This document shows positions 37,001 through 46,800 of a stretch of 64,000 nt of DNA, piece after piece. Source of the stretch: Embiotoca jacksoni (lineage: Eukaryota; Chordata; Actinopteri; Embiotocidae); assembly GCA_022577435.1 (NCBI GenBank), contig JAKOON010000005.1, forward strand, positions 11,869,224 to 11,933,223. Reading direction: 5' to 3'. The notes under the pieces are model-generated. The model was given only the letters and a program-made list of their open reading frames with translations. It was not told where the DNA came from and did no database searches. Within the stretch, counting starts at the first letter, position 1; each line of letters starts with the position of its first letter. The position numbers and the translations under genes were made by a program.

Positions 37001-37607
37001 AAAGTCTCAAAAGAAAGACAATGTAATTGATGTTTACTTGTACTCCAAACAGGATGTCGTCCATGTCGCTGTCCTCATCACTGGGACTCTCTGTCCACTG
37101 CTGGCACACAGTGTCCTGTCGAGTTAATGGGAAAAGCTGTCAATCGAAAGATCATTTTAGATACACAGTTAATTTTTTCCTTCTGTCCACCCAAACAAAG
37201 TCAGCTAACAATGCTGCTGAGACTTTCACCGATGTCAACACATTTGCAGGGATATAATAGTAAATGTACAATAGAGAATAAACATTTCAAAACAGGATAT
37301 TTAATACACACAGTATATATTATAATATAACCTCCTTGGCATGCTGGTGGTTGCAAAACAAGATAGGGTTTTAACTAATGATTGCTGTCATTATAAATAA
37401 ATAATTCATTCTGTTCTTCATGACGTGTTTGGTCTGTAAAAAGACAAAAAATAGTGAAAAATTTCCATCAGAATTACCCAGAGTACAAGGCAGAACAATT
37501 TGCTGCTGTAAAAACAAACGGTCCTTTTCAGAGATATCCAAACTCTCTGATATTAAGGGCTTTACATAGAAATAGAGATGTATATTTGGAGCTTACAGAC
37601 TCACCAT
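31070..37607 (-). CDS. parp6: Protein mono-ADP-ribosyltransferase PARP6
   Basis: Twenty-two coding exons, 5' to 3': 37605-37607, 37038-37115, 36445-36539, 36284-36344, 34977-35067, 34829-34895, 34528-34677, 34297-34438, 34012-34143, 33461-33556, 33250-33342, 33042-33167, 32874-32939, 32660-32727, 32486-32534, 32224-32336, 32046-32118, 31802-31871, 31616-31695, 31466-31529, 31290-31374 and 31070-31166. The sum is 1899 bases (632 residues; human about 630), and all junctions are in phase. The enzyme transfers single ADP-ribose units from NAD+ to proteins. The N-terminus is acidic (SDEDSDMDDILFGVQ), and the middle has the cysteine-bearing PARP6/8 region (LNEYCVVCDERHVFQNG). The catalytic domain includes FHGSHIENWHSILRNGLVNA and LHGAAYGKGIYLSPISS, with the NAD-binding His and Tyr. 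KLQLHGAAYGKG separates it from PARP8. The middle (about residues 160-270) is more diverged. Confidence 0.96.
33695..33930. repeat. Dispersed 'gacctttgatc...ccaagtgaatgtttgtgc' repeat, copy 2
   Basis: This lies in a parp6 intron. It contains gtgattgtgacctttgatcc, ccaaacctgatcaggtcatc, gggaccaagtgaatgtttgt and gctaaatttgaagaaattcg. An internal near-duplicate starts at about 33700 (gagtccatgtgaacaattat, then gctaaatatgaagaaattct). It is the same family as copies near 1975, 35465 and 39540. Confidence 0.7.
35465..35560. repeat. Dispersed repeat, partial copy 3
   Basis: Only the block agagtgatcttgacctttga, then tctctgatgacccaaaccta, is clear. It lies in the large parp6 intron between exons 36284-36344 and 34977-35067. 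Confidence 0.45.
35948..35968. repeat. (TTG)n trinucleotide repeat
   Basis: About seven TTG units lie in a parp6 intron. Confidence 0.85.
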
Positions 37608-39220
37608 GTGTTCAGTTTTTGGGCTTTTCTTCAGCAACAACAGACAAAGTGTTTACTCCACTGTGACTGAAAGATTCAAACACAATGCTGGGAAAACATA
37701 TGCAACTTAATTAGTTCAGCTACCTCTGCAATATAAACAGATTGCTGTCATTTACTTTACAATTTAGACTATATTTTTACTATCATGATTACTGTTGTTT
37801 GCCTCTGTTTTTTCCCATATGTAAACAATGGAAAAGTAAATAATTTTAAATATTAAAATGCCTCACAAGATCAGAGCATGTGTCTGGTAATATTAATATG
37901 CCAGGCACAAAAATGTGTTCTTACCTTGTCACAGAGTTACTCCACGTTTCAAGGCAACATAGAAAAAAAGAAATAATGTAATCACAAAAATCACAAGAAT
38001 CTCCACATATGTGACCTTGACACCAGCAGAACAAAAGAATAGTCCTGTTAGATGGCTCTGCTAGCTGTCTGAGTTTGGTCGTCCTCCCCCTCTGTTTTGA
38101 ACAGCAGGAAGTCACACATGTTTAGCCTGACTTCTGGGTCACATGACTGGCTGCAGATACTGGCAGCATGAGCAGCTGAACCTGGTCCAGAGAGAGAAGA
38201 GGCTGAGGACAAAACCTGAAAGTAACATTAAGTATCTCTGTCCTATTTGTGTGACACAAGTGCCATCTATTGCAATGCTCCTCCTTTATCATCTTGTCCT
38301 TCATGAAAGAGGAGAGTTTAAAGAAAAAGCAACACAACTCTATGATTCATACTCTCCTTCAGACTCTTGAAATATCAGGCTCATGAATCCGCTTTAAAGA
38401 CTCTGATGAGAACAAAGACCCTTCGTGGCAGGACAGCGATGTGGGTGATGTTTGGCTTTTATTGGTCTTCCTGTTTGTTTTCTCTGTTGCAGCCTGACCT
38501 TAATTGGTAGTTACCCTTGTTAGCAGTCACCTGCTGCTCTGCAGTCTGGACAGATTCGACACCTCTAGGGCTGCAGTCATTTGTGCAGGTCTCTCAACAA
38601 GGGCTTTTCTTAAGGTAATCCACTTAGAGATAAGTGGGTGTTTGTATATCTATAGGGGGGTGGGCACAATATCACGACTCCTTTTTCTTTATATTACACA
38701 GTATAAGGCCATTTTCAAGGCTGTCTGTACACAACTAAGAATAAAAAGCAGTCACAGACAGCGTGAGTGACATTCCTGCTCAGCTAAGTCAATATTCTCA
38801 AACAGCATCTGCAGAACATCTCAAGCTTCACAAATATATTATTTCCTGGAGGGTTATCGGTTTATGTTGTACTACACTGTGCAGTTTTTGTGTTGCCATC
38901 TCATTTTTTTTAAATTTTAGGCAAGATAAATGAACAGGTTCACCGTGAAGATCAGATTCCCACAGCAACCACTATTCAATATCTATTGCATCTGTTGTAG
39001 AGACCAATAATTTAACATCAAAACTTCATCAGGAAATACATTGAAATACATAAATTGGTCTATTAATTCTCTCTCTCTTGTTCTAGATATTTCCTTTTTG
39101 AGTTTGTATTAACAAATCAGGTGGTGAGAGAGAAAAATGTGTGTATGACACAAGGTATGTCTGAATCAGGGACACTGCAGATATATGATGTGCATCATCA
39201 CCACCACAACTTTTCAGAGA
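37608..39220. other. 5' side of parp6 and intergenic spacer
   Basis: This contains the non-coding start of parp6 exon 1 (the only coding triplet in that exon is the ATG at 37605-37607) and its promoter. No CpG-dense stretch, TATA box or coding exon of another gene was recognised. Confidence 0.4.
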
Positions 39221-39230
39221 GCTTTTTCCC

Positions 39231-39443
39231 CATATCCATCCATTATCTATACCCACTTTATTCTGAACAGGGTCAGGGTTTTTGGATGGTGGGAGGAAGC
39301 CAGAGTACCCAGGGTAGAGAGAGAACCCATGCAGGCACAGGCAGAACATACAAACTCCACACAGAAAGGCCCAGGCCAGGATTCGAATCGCTAACCTTAT
39401 CGCTGCGAGGCGACAATGCTAACCATTGCACCACTGTGGTGGC
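39231..39443. mobile_element. Dispersed fish repeat ending 'aaccattgcaccactgtgg'
   Basis: The order ccatccattatctatacccac, then gtttttggatggtgggagga, agccagagtacccagggtag, gagagaacccatgcaggcac, acaaactccacacagaaagg, cccaggccaggattcgaatc and aaccattgcaccactgtgg matches a dispersed fish repeat I remember well, perhaps a SINE or an RTE-like 3' fragment. It is internally deleted and has no coding capacity. Confidence 0.65.
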
Positions 39444-39539
39444 GTTTTCTTATATATACATAAAACCCTCAACAAATAATACAAAAATCTACAATTGGCA
39501 TACAACTTTCAAATTACCTTCCAAAAAACCTTTGTTGTA

Positions 39540-39790
39540 AAATATGATGATGTCATTTTTATTGTATTAGTCATTTATGTGACATTTTGTTGGAATTAGT
39601 TTATGACATCTTGAGTTGTGGCCACAAACATGCTTTGTGAGGTCATATTAACCTTTGACCTTTGACCACTAAAATTTGATCAGTTAATCTGAGTACAAGT
39701 GAACGTTTGTTGCAAATGTACTGATGTACAAAACATTCCTGAGACATTGCGTTCATGACAATGAGACCGACAGACAATGTGAGAATAGTA
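39540..39790. repeat. Dispersed repeat, copy 4, carrying a DR1-like motif
   Basis: gacatcttgagttgtggcca, then taacctttgacctttgacca, ctaaaatttgatcagttaat, gtacaagtgaacgtttgttg and gagacattgcgttcatgaca, ending gagaccgacagac. This is the longest copy of the family seen at 1975, 33695 and 35465. TGACCTTTGACCA within it is one base from a perfect DR1 nuclear-receptor element. Confidence 0.7.
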
Positions 39791-39955
39791 AAATACCTGT
39801 GATAAGAAAGTGACTCTTAGAACATCTAAATCTATTTTAAAAATCATTCAATTGAATAGGGTATTTTACTTTTAAAATGTCTTTTGTTTTCTTCTTGTTT
39901 TTTCCTTTTTAAACAAAAAATTTAAATAGGTTTCACACCATTCTTATATACACAC

Positions 39956-39975
39956 ATATATATATATATATATAT
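39956..39975. repeat. (TA)n microsatellite
   Basis: About ten TA units in the parp6-pkm spacer. Confidence 0.85.
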
Positions 39976-40074
39976 TTGTATATATCAGGTTGACTCTGTC
40001 CAGCTGACCTGTGGGGAAAAAAACGCTTGAGACAATTCAGCCGGTCATCCACAAGAGAGAGCTGCTGTTGAGTT

Positions 40075-40078
<4 letters not shown>

Positions 40079-40113
<35 letters not shown>
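40079..40113. repeat. (GA)n microsatellite
   Basis: About seventeen GA units in the parp6-pkm spacer. Confidence 0.95.
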
Positions 40114-40115
<2 letters not shown>

Positions 40116-40759
40116 CATAGAAAGGCCTTGTGTCCCAGATCCATACTTTACATAATATGAGGAGACTGTTTTTGCAGTTAGTGTGCAAAAATCTAACTCG
40201 AACTTTGACATGTCACTGTATTGTACACATTTTGTCTGTAGATATATGTGCTGAATTCTGGAGTGATTAAAAAAAAAAAATTCTTTTATTTTCACCTTTC
40301 TCAATTTATTTGCTCGCTTTGCAGCTGTGAGCGGCTCTTCCTTTCCTTTGTGCAATGCACTTTGGGAGAATAGTGTGCATTTACAGCACACTTCCTTTTT
40401 TTTCATGCTGACTATTTTAAATGACAGCTGGCCTTAACACACATATAAATCCCTTTAAATGTAGCCAAACAAATACAAGTTAGATAAATTACTTACTGCA
40501 ATAATATCAAAACCTGCTGCGTTACGTTTTACAATGTTATATCCAAGCTCAGGTGGTTTATACATTTGATGCCTAATCAACACAATTACAAAACTGCATA
40601 CAGGCAGCTAATGAAGACCTAAGAACCATTAAGACATTATTGTATTTTATTTTTTAAACCCATCTTCAAACTGTGACTCACTTCTCTGCAGCCTGTGCTC
40701 CACTTGCTTCAAGCCTGCTAATTGAAGAATGTAAAAAAAGTGTGAATCTGAGAGGGAAT

Positions 40760-40772
<13 letters not shown>

Positions 40773-40847
<75 letters not shown>
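40773..40847. repeat. (CA)n microsatellite
   Basis: About 37 CA units, preceded by acatacatac. Its apparent open frames are repeat translations only. Confidence 0.98.
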
Positions 40848-40849
<2 letters not shown>

Positions 40850-42420
40850 GTAAAAAAGGGGGTACCCCTACCAGTGGATACAAATGATTGGATTACTGAG
40901 CAGGGCTGAGACAGCACATCTTGATTATAGTAAATAACCTTTAGGAGAGTGCACATATCTGCAAAACACACAGTGTTGGGTGGATCTGGTTTTATCTTAT
41001 GGTACGGTATGTTCCTCACACAGTGAGCCCAGCATGGGTCATCTACATCTAAAAGTGTATATGTTTAACATAACTTAACCTGTCAGAATGACAACCAGAT
41101 GACACCTACAGTTTATCTACCGTACACTATTTTGGTAAAGTTGCGTCATGTGTGATGCATGCATTTGTGTATTTGTATAATTTGTAAGCAGGTTGATATT
41201 TAGTTTGCATCAGTGTTCGACCTAAAATGACAATAGTTAATGTTGGCAAGCACACTAGCAGACTAGTTTTCTACAAAAACAGCAAAATACACAGCAATTA
41301 AAATGCTTTACATACTTAAGAGAAATGAGAATTGTATTCACACTCAGATGGATGTTGTCTTGTATGTTCAGACTGGGGGTGTCACTTTGTGTTTTTCCTT
41401 GCAATCTTAGCATATAGATTTTAGTCCTTAGATCTCCCCATCACACAAACTTTATGCCCTTCTTGATTTCACATTGCTTACATCCATTTAAGACTCTCAC
41501 AACAGTGGCTGCTAACAAATTTATACCTCTTATGAGCAAAATACTGTTTACATGCAGGAGCATAATTCTTAAAATATATCAGTGGTAGACTCTAAAGAAT
41601 TTATGGACAAAATATAATAGTTCTATCTGTTAATAAAGTTGTTTTATTGACTTTCTGAGGAAGGCATCCTCTTCCAGAGATGAAAGCAGGAAGTAAATTG
41701 TTCTGGTCATGTGATCATACACACTGACATCCATAATTTCAGTCAAGGCAATATATTTTTTCACTTACATTTTTTATTTCTTGGCCAAATCCTACAACAA
41801 CACATGTGGAGCTTCCAGAAACAAAGCTGTGATCTGTGAGATTGAAAAGTTTAATGAGAAACATAGCAGGGAACCACCCCAATTAAAGGTTTTGTCTTTT
41901 ATGCTGCCAGGGTCCCTTTGCTCTATTTGCGGTTCTGGGGTCCCTTTAACCCCCTATTAAATTAGACCCTGGTTTGCATATCTGCAGACATTTTATGTTA
42001 CTTTTCACTCATCAACTGTCATGATCTTCACACTGCAGTTTTCAGTTTGGTATCACCTTTCATATACTGTTCAATCTCCTTTACAGTACATGAAAATCAC
42101 AAATGAATGCATTTAGACTGTCACTGTGCAGCAGGAACGCTAATCCCTGATGAGCTCATAAATATTTCAATAAAGGAAAAAAAAGGGGGGGATGACTTGT
42201 CAGCTTCAAAATAACATATGAATGTACCTCCACAAAGAAGGTGGAAAATGATATATACAATGAAAGTAAAGGGAAATAATGTTTTTGCTGATCTCTCTAA
42301 AATTCCTAATGAATGTTGAATATGGTACAGTATTAATAACAATGTATGTCAAAGATAAACATTAAAAGGCCAAATGAGGTGAATAAGAAGTCCAAACTGA
42401 TGAAGGCTCATGTTTAAGTC
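40848..42420. other. Intergenic between parp6 and pkm
   Basis: No gene or recognisable element was seen here. The sequence is AT-rich and apparently unique. Confidence 0.4.
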
Positions 42421-42555
42421 TCAGTGTCGCGCCCTATATCGTGTGTCACAGGGTGTCTCTCCCACTGGAAAGTAGTCCCGGCTAGTTACGGGGATAAAAC
42501 CTGTCGCTCCGCAGCAGCTAGTGGCGGTTTGGACCCTGCAAAGTTCACCCAGTAG
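42421..42555 (+). promoter_or_regulatory. pkm: Candidate pkm promoter and non-coding first exon
   Basis: This is a local rise in GC and CpG content (tgtcgcgccctatatcgtgt, cccggctagttacggg, gtggcggtttgg) within AT-rich surroundings, ending in a strong donor, cacccagtag|gtaagtagg at 42555/42556. It lies 1.3 kb upstream of the acceptor at 43808 that opens the first coding exon. Vertebrate pkm genes have a non-coding first exon. The transcription start is not determined. Confidence 0.45.
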
Positions 42556-43360
42556 GTAAGTAGGCGCAAGTAGACTTAACTTTATGACATTTAAAGTCTT
42601 CTGACATGTTGTATCTGCTGTTTGGTTTTTCATACGCAGTTCCTTTGTGAACACTGGACAAGAGTAAAGTCCCATTAGAGCTCAACTTTAATTTACCTTT
42701 TTTATTTGTGTATATTTGATCTACTTTTCCTTTTGTAATACTACATCTCCGCACTTCTGCAGCGTTACTGCGTTACTTGGATGTACTTTCTTATATAAAC
42801 AATACCATATAAATATCTGGCAAATAGGTGTCCTAAACAGCTGATATTTAGACAAAACGAGGCATTTTCCAATTAATTGTATGTTTTAAGAAACTTATCT
42901 CTCTTCGCAAAGTAAATAACACTTTAATTTATACCCGTCACCCTTTAATCTGTGTTCTGAGTAATTTATTGCATTGCAGCAATTTAGCATTGTAGCCGTT
43001 TCATATATTCATTTTTAAAATGCTGAGTTTTTACAGATTCCAAGATGGCTTAGCGTGACCTTGATGAACAAACAATAGACAAAATGAAAACTGTTTGATT
43101 TCCTTTTATCAAGTATGTCCATGAATACTCTCAGCTGACTGTTATTTTAGGTGAATACTGGAGGCATAAGTCCGAGCAAACACGCATGATATATCCATGG
43201 GCTGACTAACAACACACGTTTGTCAAACATGTTGAATTCCTCGATTCCAACCAAGTGCAGGCTGAATCCCAATTACTGGGCCGTGTCCCTTTAATGTGCA
43301 TTGGTTGGATTCTCAACCAGCATTGAACTTCAGGCCACATGAATTATGTTTTTCAGCCTT

Positions 43361-43401
43361 GTGTATGTGTATGTGTATGTGTGTGTGTGTGTGTGTGTGT
43401 G
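43361..43401. repeat. (TG)n microsatellite
   Basis: This runs gtgtatgtgtatgtgtatg then (TG)11 or so, inside the presumed first intron of pkm. Confidence 0.9.
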
Positions 43402-43836
43402 AATCACTTTTAGCCTCTGTCAGAAGTGGCCAGCTCCTCTTCTTCAGTTGCACATGAACTCCTGCTGGAATGTGGGAGAGTGCAGTCAGGCAGGGTCATA
43501 CTGTCGTTGTTGCTTTTTGCGCCGGCTGTTCGGTCAGCTTACACAGACACTCTGCACTGTAAAAGACTTAAAAGTAATCCATAGAAAGGTCACATCTTTA
43601 TTATGAGTGTACATAATTAAAAGGTTTATATTTTCTCTTTCAACATAGAGTCTAATTTGATTTCCTCTTTTTGTGATGTATTGTTGCCGTCTTATCTAAC
43701 TTCCTGTCCCATGAACAAAAATAATATTTCCTCTGTAACCTATAAGATATGTCACAGGTAGAGTTATCAGGCACTAATCAATCATCTCTCTTGTTTCTTT
43801 GTCTGTAGGACTTTCCCTGCAGACGTAGATCCAGTC

Positions 43837-46800
43837 ATGTCGAAGTCAAAGGATGCCAGCTCTTCCATCATCCACACCCAGCAGCTACAGGCTGCCATGG
43901 CGGACACATTTATTGAGCACATGTGTCTGCTGGACATCGACTCTGAACCTGCCATGTCTCGCAACACCGGCATCATCTGCACAATTGGTCAGACACATGG
44001 CCAAGGCCCATTGATCTCCTCTCATTACAATCCAAAGATGATCTAAATGTATCACGGTTTGGCCTTGCAGATGTTACATTCATCCCCATGTCTTTCTGCA
44101 CTCATTTACTTCTACACTGCAGGACCTGCCTCCCGATCTGTGGACATGTCCAAGGAAATGATCAAGGCTGGGATGAACATTGCAAGAATGAACTTCTCTC
44201 ATGGCACGCATGAAGTGAGTGAATGGTTGGAAATATAGTTTCTGTGCCTGCCTTTGAGTTCCTATTTGCATATTCGCTTTCGCCTCACTTTAAACTTTCT
44301 AACATGATGCAATCCCATAGTCCTAAATGATTTTTGTCAAAGCAGGTGCCTCACCAGCAGCTATTAAAGGCACCTGCTTAAACATCACTGATTATCACTG
44401 ACTCCAATGATGCCACGCATCAGTTGAAGTCCAGATAGAGCAGCGCAGCAGCAGTTCTTTTGCCCTCTGCGAGCGGCTCAGTGAGGTTTTACCCTTTACA
44501 GTTGCAGCGGTCTGTGTGACATTACTCTTGTGGCTTGGTAACGGTCTGTAATGTGATCTATGAGTTTATACTTGCCCCTTCAGTGCCGGGTCTGTGTTGT
44601 AGCTTGTGAGCCAACTGTATCACAGCCAATTCTTAGGCCGACCTTCTACTGACCTCTTGCCTTTAAAAGTCATGCCCCTTTTCCTTTTCCACTGTCACCT
44701 GAGTGGAGGAGCCATGAAATCTATCATCAGCTGCAGTATGAACACCCATAGTTAGCATTTAGATCTCAAAATGTTATGGGCAGTGTTTTTTTTTTTTATT
44801 GTAACTCAACTTAGGGGCTTTTGACTTTATGTGAAAGCGTGAGGTAGCTTGGCACTGATAGAAAAAGATTTAGTGCAGTTGATAATCATTACTCCAGAAA
44901 ATGACAACAAAGTGAATATTTGATTTTGTTATGAGAAAGGAAAAATAAACTTGACCTCTGTCTCATTGGTGTGTCAGTTGTCAGTACAGCCATAAATAGT
45001 AGTCACCCTCACAGCAACAGTATGAGCAGCGGGCATGTGGCGAAGCCGCAGTGTGGTGTCATTATTGAGAGAGGACATCAGTCAGTACTCGCGTTAGAGT
45101 TTTAATTTCTAAGTTTTTTTGTTTTTTTTCTTGCATGTAAATAGCAGGCAGCATATATGTAACATAGCTCACAAATTATTTGGAAAGTATTCATGCATTG
45201 CCTGATAGCCTATGTTGGCTATTTATGTCCTGTGCTAAAAATATGTCGCAGTTATGAGTCTATATAGTTATGTAACCAGTTCTCTGACTTTGTGACCAAG
45301 TTTGTCCCCCTGTTGTTGTACTGACTTCATTTTAATTTGAAGAATTGAAAATAGTTAGAGATAATCTTTTGTCTACTTCAGTAAAAACTAGAGTTATTTG
45401 AGTAAATTAAAATAAACTAGTGTAATTCACTAATATTACTACTTTCACCTTTTATGCTATGTTAAGATTTACTGAAAGGTTTTCAGTGTGATAACATTTG
45501 TTTATTACACAGTACCATGCTGAGACCATCAAGAATGTCCGCGACGCAGCTGAGAGCTTTGGGCAAGGATCCGCTGAATACAGACCAGTGGCCATCGCTC
45601 TGGACACCAAGGGACCTGAAATCAGGACCGGACTTATCAAGGGCGTAAGTTCTTGCCAAATCCCAGAGGCTGAGATGAGGCCATTGTTCTTTTATGGAGA
45701 ATAAATAACTGTGTGGAAGTTTTCTGTAGCAACTGTCTTTTTCTCCTGTTCAGAGTGGCACCGCTGAGGTTGAGCTGAAGAAAGGTGAAACCATCAAGAT
45801 CACACTGGACGACCAGTACATGGAGAAATGTGATGAGAAAGTTCTGTGGCTGGACTACAAAAACATCCCCAAGGTTGTGCAGACCGGAAGCCACATCTAC
45901 GTTGATGATGGTCTGATTTCCCTCAAGGTCAAAGAAATCGGTAAGCACACAAACAATCAACCGTTTCTTCCATCTTGTCCATCTCTTTTTCTTCGTGCCT
46001 AATGATTATATTAATTCTCTGCGTTTTGCGTGTCCAAAGGCAACGACTACCTGATGTGTGAGATTGAGAATGGCGGTCTGCTGGGCAGCAAGAAGGGTGT
46101 CAACCTGCCCGGAGCTGCCGTTGACCTGCCTGCCTTGTCTGAGAAGGACATTCAGGACCTGCAGTTTGGAGTGGAGCAGGGTGTTGACATGGTCTTCGCC
46201 TCTTTCATCCGTAAGGCTGCTGACATTCAGGCTGTCAGGAAAGTGCTGGGCGAGAAGGGCAAGGACATCAAGATCATCAGCAAGCTGGAGAACCACGAGG
46301 GTGTGCGCAGGTGGGTGGATTTCCAGCTGTCACAGATAAATCTGAGTCTTTTATTTTTGTCCAACATATTTTTTTTTTCTTTTGCTCTATTAGATTTGAT
46401 GAGATCCTAGAGGCTAGTGATGGCATCATGGTTGCACGTGGAGACCTGGGAATTGAAATCCCAACAGAGAAGGTCTTCATCGCCCAGAAAATGATGACCG
46501 GCAAGTGCAACAGGATCGGCAAGCCCATCATTTGTGCCACACAGGTCTGTGATACCAAGCGTAGGATCAAAGATTAATGGTAAGGTTTTTGGAGGCATCA
46601 AATGATGCAGTGTGTCTCGTTCACATTAAGATGCTGGAGAGCATGACCAAGAAACCCCGCCCTACTCGCGCTGAGGCCAGTGACGTTGCCAATGCCGTGC
46701 TGGATGGCAATGACTGCATCATGCTGAGTGGTGAGACTGCCAAGGGAGACTACCCCCTGGACGCTGTGCTCACACAGCACAGGGTAAGACTGCTTCTGCT

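Noticed and set aside
39933..40406. Minus-strand frame of 157 codons
   Set aside because: It is made of TA and GA microsatellites plus flanks, with no known motif.
40647..41019. Long frames over the CA repeat
   Set aside because: They are translations of a dinucleotide repeat (runs of Cys-Val or His-Thr) and not proteins.
46058..46339. Arginine/serine-rich frame over a pkm exon
   Set aside because: It is an out-of-phase reading of the pkm exon 46040-46310.
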